Assembly (NCBI GenBank): GCA_959347315.1
Contig: OY365810.1
Location: 31,001,408 to 31,065,407, forward strand
Direction: 5' to 3'
Length of the DNA: 64,000 nt
Origin: Bimastos eiseni
Taxonomy: Eukaryota; Annelida; Clitellata; Crassiclitellata; Lumbricidae
Numbering within the stretch: position 1 is the first letter of the stretch; the number at the start of each line of letters is the position of its first letter. The notes beneath the pieces are model-generated. The model was not told the DNA's origin. It made no database searches and worked only from the letters and a program-made list of their open reading frames with translations. Of this stretch, positions 25,401-37,400 are shown piece by piece. Both the position numbers and the translations under genes were made by a program.

Positions 25401-28400
25401 TGTAGCCATGATGGACGCCTAGCATGGGTGTCATAAAATTAATTCAAATCCTGTAATAACCTGTGATCATACATTAATACTGTGTCAGTTTGAATGTATT
25501 TAAACGAAGATTATAATAATTATGTAAAGTAGAGTACCCAGTAATAAGAAAAATCAACAGTCCAACTGTACTTGCAATGATCAATTATCCAAAGTTGTTG
25601 CCACTTTATCATCATTATTACATAAAAACAATGAATGAATTCATGATGCAGGTATTTGAACATGCTTTGACATGTGCTTGCCAACCTCTTTTGTGTCAAC
25701 TGCTGGCCTTGCATTGTCAAGAGTGTCCCTTGAAGCCACACAAGTTCATTATTACAAATACGAAATAGGAGAAAGCACAATGTGTTAGATAGACTCATGA
25801 CGCAGAGTGCAACAATTCTCAACCTCATCACCATCACCATCATAACCCTAACTGCTTACATAATATTGAGCTGCTCTCTCTCTCTCTATCTCTATCTCTC
25901 TCTCTGTCTCTGTCTCTGTCTGTCTGTCTCTCTCTCTCCTGTTGCCTTCCAGAAGCTCCTGAAGACTTTCAGTTTCTCTGTTTCGCCTTGCGTTGACTCG
26001 TGAGCGCCTCTGAATTGAGTGGCGCTATATAAGTGCTCCATTACATTACATTACATTACCCCATTCATCCATTCATTTTTGAATCACCAGGCAGAGCCTT
26101 CATCACCTTCATTGACGACCTGATTCTGCGGCTTAGTTTCAAAGTACACGCTCGTTTCGTCGTCATCATCATCATCCCTCTGAATTTGTTTGCTTTCTCT
26201 TCTCTGCTTCAGCTGTTGATTTTCACAAAAACAGAATGTGATTTACGACCCCTTTAAATCAAATCAAAACCACTTTTACTATTGAGGCATCCATCGAAGT
26301 CAATACAATTTCATGATAGAGTCAGTCTTATCATCAGTGTCTTAACATCTCGATATGATGCTCAGCAGTGGGTGATCCAAAAAGGGACATATCCCGTTAT
26401 CTATGGATTCTCTTTTACACAATGGATAAGTAGATGGCGGCATGTTATGTGTGTTTATGGGATAACAGCAACCAGCAACAATTTAATTAAATAAACAGCA
26501 ATGAGTAGAATATATTAAAAATTAAGTTAGAAATTTTAACTTTAATTACCAAGCACGATTTATCCAGATGCAAAGTGCAGCATATTCATCACAACAGAAT
26601 ACCACAGATGGAAAGATATCTAAGGGTTTCAAAAAATTCCACAAACAGATGTATACAAATTTACAGATGAATCATATCCACACACGAAGGGAAACCACTT
26701 TCCAGATACCTTACTTCCATAAGCAGAAGGAAACATTTCCAGATAATACATTTAAAGAAACAGAGGCATGCATCTTTCCAAATGACTTATACCCACCGAG
26801 TTACATGTCTGCAGATTCCTGAAGTTTACAAGATAATTAGGCACTATTTTAACTTGATCTGTTCTCTTTCACAAAGAAACTGTATTTACCAGTAACATAC
26901 AACTATAACATTCTCCAGATATGTAATACTGCAATCTCAACAAGTTTTATCTCTGTAAAAGCAAACTAACTCACTTTTTCGACATCACCAACTAAAGAAT
27001 CTAAAATTAAAACAGAACATTCAAGACATTAATAAGAATAATAATACCATCGTCGGTGGCCTAATGCCAAAGCAGAGGCCATACAGCAAAATGGAAGTAT
27101 AAGGGGGCACATTTCATTACTTAATCTTAACAGAGTACAATGCGGCTACCTCGTGGACTTATGCAAGAGTTTACACAATTGACCCATATGTAACCTGGCA
27201 ATGGATTGCAAGTAGGGCTATGCTTCAGGCCAGATGGGAAATGCAGGCCCCATTAATTTCAAACTACTCATTGTGTATTAGACTCACTCATTTATTCATT
27301 CATTCTGAGCATACCTTTAAGAATCTACTCAGGAGTGCTGCCAGCCCAGCCACGATTAAAGAAAAAAGACGAGGGACCTGTAAAAACTTGACAGTTGGGC
27401 CACAAGCAAAGAGTGGAGATCAAATAGGAGATCATATTGAAGGGCCCGCAACCAAGAAAGCATGGTGGCCCTCCCTGATAGCCAAGCGAGCACGTGGAAC
27501 TAGAAGTTCACCCCTCGTCACTGCCAACTATATCTGATCATTATGATATGATTTCTGTATAACATATGACAAGTACATGTACTTTATATTGGCACATTAT
27601 GAATATGATGTAAGTAAAATTTATCAGTAATAGAGCAGAATACAAGAAGTTGAACAACTTATATTCTGTGCTCAGAACATTTTCATCACTTCTTTGACTT
27701 TCTCTGAGGAAAAGCAGGTCCACCAAATTCATGCACCCCTCAAAATCATAAGCCTCCTCAAAATCATAAGCCTCCTCAAAATCATAAATCCATTGCAATC
27801 ATAAGCCCATCAAAAACATAAGCCCATTACAATCATAAGCCCATCAAAATCATAAGCCCATCAAAATCATAAGCCCATTAAAATCATAAGCCCATTAAAA
27901 TCATAAGCCCAGTGCCGGATTAAGCACCGTGGAGGCCCATAGGCAGTGAAACTTTTGGGGCCCATGCCCCATGCCCCTAGTCTACAGGATCTCTACTAGA
28001 CCAATGTTCTTGCACTGCGTTTGTAATGTTTTCCCATAATCCGACGTCGTTTTGAAATTCCGATCTCTGAATTTGTCTCTCTGGACCAATCACATTAAAA
28101 TCCTGATCGGTTTTGGCAGTGTCATCTATGGTGTCCTGAGGCTCAACCATTTGTACAGCAGTCAATTCGGAAGGCAAGTCTGTGGCCATAACACTGCCGG
28201 CACTGCCGACGGCAGTACTACCACAGCCACAGGCTTGATCTTCTGCAGACGAACGAGTGAAGCCACAGTCCTTTTCATTTCTTCTTGAAGCTTCACTGTG
28301 GCTTTCTTTTTCTTTCTTCACTTCTCTGCTTCGCTTTCGTGCCTTCTCTCGTTGATCGACATTTTATCTAGGGCCCTATTAATTTTATTTATAATTATTT

Positions 28401-31400
28401 TATTTTATTTAACTAAGTTAACTACTAGACTAACTTGAAGAAGTTTAAGTGTAAACATTATTGTATGACGTCAGCGTCGTCACGTGCCTCTATTCTTAAG
28501 AATAAGTAAGTAAGTAAGTAAAAAAAATTCTTTCGTCACGGTCTCATGGGGCTCCTAAAAGTCTTGGGGCCCATAGGCAGTTGCCTACTCTGCCTAATGG
28601 GTAATCCGGCACTGCATAAGCCCATTGCAATCATAAGCCCATTAAAATCATAAGCCCATTAAAATCATAACCCCATTATAATCATTAGCCGATCAAAATC
28701 ATAGGCCCATCAAAATCATAGGCCCCTCAGAATCATAGGCTTATGCCAGCTAGTCCATCTGACTCCTCTGTTCGGGCCTAAGTGTGAGCAATCACGCAAT
28801 TGAGAAAGACAACATTGACATATAATGGCTCATTGCACTTCAATTGAAGGTTCAATCTGTCTAAGATCTATGCCAGCTACGGGAATAACGCCAGTGGAGG
28901 CACAGAATAAATATTACAAACAGATATAATAGCATTAGAGATCCATCAGTCCTGTTGACATCAAAGGACATTGTTTGATGATGTAGTAATTAATTATGAG
29001 ATCACCTCTCTTAACATCTTTCTTCAGGTCAAGTTCATTGCGTGAAAATCGTCGATTGCTGACTTCCGATTTTTCTGTTTGTTTTTCCAGCGACTCAGTG
29101 ACAGATATTTCCTCAACCTTAGGCTTCTCAGGAAGTTTCTTTAACTCCGGAAGTTTCTGAAACAACCAAGCGAAAAATCAAAAGTTGAACATCCTAAGCG
29201 ATTTGAATAACAATAAAATCACAGCTTACAATGCTGTGTTGACATAGTTAAACATTTAATCAAGCTGTGTATTAGTATTGCAAGCAATTTTCCCTCTAAT
29301 TTTATTTAATTGCGCAACATAATTATAAATGGCTCACTTTTTGAGCGCAACTCCGTGCTGAATGCAATGATAGTTAAATTAAGACTATAATGTCCCTTGT
29401 CTAAAGATAATTAAGGGGTCGTATCAGCCAAAAATTTCCAGAGTAAGTTAGGCCGCAGCCGGCTATAGGAGACTCAATTTACGTAATTTAATAAAAAGAA
29501 ATCGTAACTCGTTATTTCTCTTTTTAAAAATTCACGTGGGCTCACTGAATTCCTGTGTACGCTTGCTCGACGGTGCGTGTGCATGAGCACATGTGCACAG
29601 CTTAGAGGGAACATTGATTGTACGTGTACATATGTACACATGCACAAATTGCTTCTACTGAAATATAATGCATGTTAGCATGTGCATTTGAGTGATGTAT
29701 TATGGGATTCTTAAGACAAGTAAACCTGACAAAACTCCATCACAAACATTCCGTGATGCAATGGTCTACTGATAAGCCAACAGCTTTCTTTCACCTATGT
29801 ATCTGAGGCCTGAATCCTTTGTTGCATCCTATGAAATTTACCCTTTGTTGGAAAGTATTGAAAGCGAATGCTGTCGAATTGATGGATTGAGTGAGCCTCT
29901 GAACCAGAAGATCCTCCAGCACCAGAAACATGCTCTTGGACAACTGTTCCAATATAGTAGTGACAAAATAGTGTCAAACTGCGCAACTGCGATGTCACTG
30001 GTGTCCAACTTTGGGATGTTGTGGGCCAGCAAAAAAGCCAAATCTGTCATGTATGCATGAGATTCTGTGAATATTCTAGTTACAAATCTCCAATTTAATG
30101 ATTTTAATTGCAGCACATGAAGTATGAACACATCAGTCACACTCATCAGATGAAAACGGTAAAATAATTCACATGCATAGAAATTAAATAATACCAACCA
30201 ATTCCTGTTCATCCTCCATCAGTTTCTGCTTAGCAGTTCCTTTCAGTTTTTCTGGCACTAAAGAAACAAACATTTTCATTCAACAATGAACCAGTTTCCT
30301 CAGCAGAAAGTAAATAGAAAAAACTCATCTACTATTTTGTTTAATGTATAAAATATTTTACTGAAAACTAAAGCTTCTCTTCTGTTGTCCCTCAATTTAC
30401 AGAAACATAATTTATTTTCTAAACCTGACAGCGGTGATAGTGAAGATAAAATTAATAAAGCAAATGTTAAAATGATTTTGGCATCAATTTTAATTATAAC
30501 TATAGGCATATTAACACCATGCATGAACTTTTATTACATTAAAAGTTCATCCATATAGGACTAATAAATTACTTTAAAAACAACTGGCCAAATTCCAGGT
30601 GGGGAAATTTTAAAACAGCAAACTTCTACAATTTATATGCTTAACAAAACTAGGTATTTGTGGGTTCAGGTTCAACAAAAAAAGCAACTCTATTTCAATA
30701 CAAAATAGTGCTAATAAATATTCAATGAAGCCAGTTTCCTAAAATATTCCTATTTCCTATTTTTGGCTCAACAATCACATCACATACAGAATTTGTACAG
30801 GCTGAATAAAAAATTTAAAAACTGAAAGCATGTAATGTGCTTTCCGTATTGGCCCATTTAAACACCCACACAAAAAAACTGATCCAGACATAACACCCAC
30901 ACCAGGATATCTGAACCGACCGCCCACACACAGTTTCCACTGAACACACAAACACATAACAAGCACTCCACACAATCTGTTTGCTTTGATAATGGTTATC
31001 AGAAATGTTTCCACCAAAACGTCTCTCACATAATGACGAAAATGCAGACACAGCTGAACAAATATTGCCATTAAAATAGCCGCAACCTCAATGCATCGCT
31101 GTTTATCAGGAAAAATCAGCCTCATACATGAAGCTCAAGATGAATAAAGCAAGACAATCATTCATTCATTCATTCATTCATTCATTATTGGATTTAATGG
31201 CACAAATGCACAGAATTAGTAAGTTCACGTTTTCACATGGTTACAGTGTCACATTGTCTGTCCATATTGTAAAAACTGCAGAGGAGTTGATAAATAAGTT
31301 ACATGTTTACATAGAACAATGTAAAACAATAGGTACAATTTAACATATCAAACCAAAAATATATTTAACATGATAAATATTATTGAACAATAATTAAGTT

Positions 31401-34400
31401 GCATACTATTTTTATATTTAGAATACTCTGAGATTATGTCATGTTGTATTTATTCAGATATATTTTCAGAAGTATCACATGTGACTTCTCGGAATAATAT
31501 CTCTTTTCTGTCAGTGCAAAATCAATACATGACCCCATTATGTGCTGCACAATTAGTGGGCAGCTGCATCCCACACATTGTGGTACTTTCTCATTCTTAA
31601 ACAAGTACACATGTGTGAGATACTGTTGTCTTGATAGGCATGACTCCACCTTTCAATATCTGGATTGACAGCAGGCAGTTTATTATGTTTAAAGCTACTC
31701 TACTTTTGTCTTTGCTGATTATATACATGACCATCAATGTATTTCTTAGCATCAGACGATTATAGGACTTTGCAACACCATTTGACTCTGAATCTGTAAG
31801 GGCTGCTAACATATTAAATAAAAATGTGTAATGCAGCAAACAGACTTTCAAACAGCACACAGGAAAAAATATAGGCAGTGCAAAAAGGCTAATGAAAATA
31901 GTGCAGTAAAGCACAGCCTGTCCAAAAACATTCATGAAATACAACAAAGTACTCTTGTTACATATTCAAGCAGCAACTACCAGTAATTTTTACGTACAAG
32001 GCATTGGAAGAAACAAATGTAAAAGTCATATCACATAACAATTACTTTCTGGACTCGAGTAAATCAATAAAAAACGAAAGAGATAAATCCAATAAATGAA
32101 TTAAGTAAATACGTTAATATATAAATGAAAAGAATGAATGAATAATCACCGAATTGTTAATCAATCAGTCAATCAAGATATCAAGCAACAAACAGAGAAA
32201 ATAAATGAATGAATGAAATCTTAAACTCGACAAATAATTTAATTAAGCAAAACCAGTATATGTATTGTAAACTACTTCATTAACTCTCCTTTCACCCCTT
32301 CCCCCCAGTTATTATGGTGAATACAGATACCTGCATTAAATAAATCACATGAGCATCTTTGATTATAAGCCATTTTATGAGAGACTCCATAAATTGACCA
32401 ATACCATGAAGCAAGTCATTTCCTCCACATGTACAATGATATCAAAGAACAACGTCCTACAATTCACAAGTAACCAAACACAAAGAAACTGAACTTACAG
32501 ATGACTGTAACTTGGCAGGTATTCGTTGCTTCTCCAAATTCGTTGACAGCAACCAGTTTATAATCGCCATGGTCCTCAGAATCAGCCTCAACAACCACAA
32601 GCTTTGCCTCTCCCTGCGAGAAAGTTATCTTCCTGTTCCGACCAGACTTCAGTTTGATCAAATCATCACGATACCAGGAAACAGTGATCGGTTTCGCACC
32701 AACAATCTTAACAGAGTATTCAATCTTCTGGCCCTGGTTGACAGTCTGAAAGGACATAGTGGCAAAACATAACAAATGAAACAGTAACTGCATCTATATC
32801 AGAGAGTGAAATGGTAATGGGAGAGCGATAATACCACGGTAAAATTGACGATAGCCTAATGGTGCAGAGAGGCAGTAATACTGTAGGGCTGGCTGCATCA
32901 GAGGGATGGAAATACAAGTGTGCTAATTATAGCGGTAATGGTTACAACTATGTCCACTGGCGCAACGAAAATAATATACATTAGGACAAACTGAGTTGGC
33001 ACAGAACGCTAAATCATAGCGCTGTATAATTTAAATCTCTGAATATTCCACATCTTGTCAACTTCAGTTAAATATTCTGTGTATAAGCACTTAAAATTTA
33101 AACAGAACAATTCAATCAATGTAAATGAGCATTTACATCTAGTAATTCTACATTTTTTAATGAGAATGGGATAGGAACACACCAAATTGGAATACTTAAA
33201 TTCTGATATCTCAAAACTTTAAGTTTTGAATTGCACACTATGCTGACCTTCGACATAACAACAAATTTGTAGGTCAATAAAAATATACTTTAGATTCTGA
33301 TATAAGGACATTTTAAATTTCTATCTGGTGAAATTCAATACAAATGACATCATCTGAAGGTATGGCTAAAAATGCAAATAAGGCACATTGAATCTCTGAT
33401 GCCAAATATCACTGACACATACATACCATGTCAGCGAGTGTTCCAATTATCTCTGGTGCTTGTCCTTTTGACTTTTCCACATCACCAGGAATTGTTGTTT
33501 CTGCTGTCTTTGCCACATCTTTAGTCTTCTTCATAACCTCATTGGTTCCACTGACTGTCTTTTCTGTTACCTCAGATGAACTAGAAACCTTGGTTTCCTC
33601 CAGTTCAACTTTCTCCATCAGGTTTTTAGTTGATATTACAGCAGCTGATTGCTCCACCATTGCTGAAGATTTGGTTGATGTTTCAGCAGCTGATTGTTCC
33701 ACCATTGCTGAAGATTTGGTTGCTGTTTCAGCAGCTAATTGTTCCACCATCGCTGAAGATTTGGTTGATGTTTCAGCAGCTGATTGTTGCACTATCGCTG
33801 AAGATTTGGTTGATGATTCAGCAGCAGATTGTTCCACAATTGCTGAAGATTTGGTTGATGTTTCAGCAGCTGATTGTTCCACTCTCACTGAAGATTCAGC
33901 AGATGCTACAGCAGTTGATTGTTCCACCATTGTTGCAGATTCAGTTGACTTCACAGCAGTTGATTTTTCCGTCATCATTGAAGATTTAGTTATACTTGAT
34001 CGTTTTACCATCAGTGAAGATTCAGTTGATGTTACAGATGATTGCTCCACCATTGTCGAAGATTTACTGTCTATTGCGACCTCCTCCACTTTCTCCACCT
34101 TGCTCAATTTGGTAGCAAAGTCTTCAATCTCCTCTTTAACTTTCATACTTGATTTATTTTCCTCTATCTTTTCAATATGTTCTTCCTCTTCTTCCTCATT
34201 CTGTTCTTCTTTCTGTTCTACCTCCCTCCTTTCTTCTTTCTCTTCCTCATTCTGCTCTTCTTTCTTTTCTTCTTCTTGTTCTTCCACCTCTTCAACTTCC
34301 TCCTTCTCTTCTTCTGTCTCTTCTTCATTCTGTTCTTCTTTCATTTCTTCCTCCTGTGCTTCGTTCTCTTCTTCGTTCTCTTCTTCCTCTTCCTCGGTCT

Positions 34401-37400
34401 CTTCTTCTTTCTCATCTCCATTGTTTATATATTCTTCCTTATTTTCATCTTCTAGATTTTCTACCTTCTCACTCACTTTGAAAGCCTCCTCAATGAGTTC
34501 TAAAACCGAAGCAACAAATTCAAAAAAATTCAGAAAAATATTTATCGAGCAACTTGTGCCCTAGTGATGTTCTTAATGGGCAAGACAGCATTACGCTGGC
34601 AGTGCCTCTGAAAACGTGTACTGCAAAAGGCAATTTATAAATTCTCAGATACAATACAATGCAATACAACACAAATGTTTATAAACAGTTTTTACTGTTT
34701 ATACACATGATATATACATGGTGCATGATGAATGAACAAAAACATTTCTTTAAGCAGAACTTACATTGTACAAATCAGAAAAATATTAACTAGAAAGACC
34801 ATAACCTATTTCTGTCATAAAACATTCTGATTATCATCGACTTCATAAAATGGTGTAAGACTCACGTCTCGCAACTGTGACCGCCTTGAAAGCATTGCCA
34901 GTGTCTGTCCGTACAGCAAAACCATATTCACCAGAATCAAGTTCAGTGATCTGCAACACATGATAATTGTCCTCTGCAGGCAATAAACACAAACTAACTG
35001 AGGTAAAACACGGCAGAATTTATTCAGCTTTGACATTATGTTCAGAAGGCTAAATCCGTGAGATGAAGCCCAGGTAACCAGTGATGAAAACTTGCAAGGT
35101 CAGGGGTCAAAACCCGATGTTTGTCAGCTCCTATAGTTATAGAGATAAAGGCTGAAATAGGTCAGAGGGGTCAAAAACACAGAAATTCGTTTTATGATAT
35201 ATTGTTACAATTAAATGTCTTCTTTCAATATCTGAAATAAAAAATGTTCAATTCAAATTTTCAGACAGACAAAAATTACTTTCAATGCATGCAATGTCAA
35301 GATTTGTATTGCTCAATATGTATGTTTTCAGAGGTGAAAGACCTAGATTTCTTCCGCCTACCTGCCATAATTTGCAAAATAGTGACCATATTTTGATGCT
35401 GTGTGCTGTATTTCATACAGAATACACCCTTTGGTTGCCCAGCAAAATTGTGGAGCATTCGAGTTATGGCTGCTAGAAACATTGATGACACAAATATTCG
35501 GAAACTTTGACTTCCATCTTCTCAATTGTCATGATTTTACTAATGAAAGAGTCAAACGAGTATAATTTTAGTTAGAAAAAAGCTAGTTTGATTCTGTAAA
35601 AAGTATTTAGAACCACATGCATTGTAGAATAAGATTCATTAAAAAAAGTTAAAAATAACAAGTGATGGGTTTTGACCCCTGGCTTCACAAATGTTTAGAA
35701 AGATATCAAAGACCTTTAGAAGCCACAGATTCCACTATAAACACAGTGCCTACATTTACAATAGCAGGCTAATCACAAACAAATATATAGCCGCTGCTTG
35801 TGCCGAAACAGATGTCATGTGACCACCATTTGGTCCGACCGCTACTATTCGTCCCCATACCGAATAGCTATATGGCCTACTATTCAGCTCCAAAGTGAAT
35901 ACCAAGTGAATATTAGGTATAGCTCTAGTTGAAATCAATGGAAGGGGACAAATGGAATCTTTCAAAATCCAATAAAACTGTGCAGCCACTGAGAGAAGTA
36001 TATAATGAACTAAAGCCTTCAAAGCAAAGGGACAACCTAAGTACCTAGTTCATACCTCTGTGACTTCAAGGGCATAGCTGTAACAACTGCTGCTCATTGT
36101 CTTTGTAAGAATATGGCGTCCTCCAATGGAAACCGATTTTCCATTAAAAGAAATGTTGATCGTTGGTTCCGTTTTAGACAAGATGCTGAAGCTGAGAATA
36201 ATTGTCTTTGAACTGACATCTAATTGTAACTGAGGTTCCTCAGCAAATGAGACTGAAATAGTTTCCCTGAAATGTAACATCAGAACAAATTTATAAAACA
36301 TAATAATAAGATTCTGTTAATTAGTCATTTCTATTGTGCCTATGTCGATTGGGACAAGGCATGTATCTGGGCCTCACAAAAACCAGACCATAATCAGGTA
36401 ATTATCATTAAAATGTAATGCAATGAAAATCTTCAAAGTTTCTGAGCACCCACAAAGGCAAGGATTATTACTAGGATTATTATAATGAGTAATCTTTAGG
36501 AAACTCAATGTTTATAAATATGGGTATTATTGCTATTTTTGAGATAATAAAGATTTTACATAAGGCTATTAGCATTGGTAATGAGGCGCACAAAAATAGT
36601 AGTAAAACATAATCACATATAATAATAACAGCAATCAAAAAATAATATTAAAAAATCTAAATAAACATGACTATAATACAAAAATAAGAAGAAACAAAGA
36701 CTACACAATAATCACTCTTACATAAAAATCAAAAGCACAAGAAAACAATGGCTTATTTAAAATTAATAATTAATAAAATGTAGCACCAACAAAGTTAACC
36801 GACAATATGTCAAAATTTCATTTCGAAGCATGCAGATATAAGTGCATACCTATTTTCTTCTTCCTCTACAACAATAATGCAATAACATATTAAATTGGTA
36901 ATCATAATTAGAAATAAAATCAATGTAAGCAGTAAGTTGAAATTCAGTACATTTATTTTGTATGGTCAAGCTGTTCCAATCTTAAAGTCACTCACCAATC
37001 ATCATTATCATAATCCTTTACATTTTAAAAATCATCATCAGCTGCAATAAAATCTGTCATCATAAACACCATTGTTCCTTTCCAATCAAAATGCACAATC
37101 ACAATTATCATAAGCATTGTTTTTGTCATATATTTTAATTATTATGAGCATTGTTTTTGTCATAGATCTTAATTATTATGAGCATTGTTACTGTCAAAGA
37201 TCTTAATTATTACAAGCATTGTTGATGTCATAGATATTAATTATTACAAGCATTGTTTTTGTCATATATTTTAATTATTATGAGCATTGTTGATGTCATA
37301 GATATTAATTATTATGAGCATTGTTACTGTCAAAGATCTTAATTATTATGAGCATTGTTGATGTAATAGATCCTGATTATTACAAGCATTGTTGATGTCA

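Larger units (their letters stand above)
25419..26974. other. Intron between exons 13 and 14
   Basis: Holds the CT microsatellite and a SINE B 3' end; the remainder is unrecognised. Confidence 0.65.
27715..28745. repeat. Minisatellite, ~17-bp unit ATCATAAGCCCATTAAA, split by a hAT element
   Basis: About ten copies at 27745-27909 and seven or more at 28615-28745, interrupted by the 27910-28614 element. The insertion duplicated 8 bp of the unit, so the target is exactly defined. Confidence 0.9.

Noticed and set aside
27220..27537. 105-codon plus-strand open frame as a gene
   Set aside because: No recognisable domain, no splice context, and it lies in a twitchin intron between repeats.
33428..34564. 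378-codon open frame on the plus strand opposite exon 9
   Set aside because: It is the reverse complement of Glu-rich and 45-bp repeat coding sequence, giving Ser/Phe-rich low complexity without a domain. The minus strand fits the splice chain and phase.
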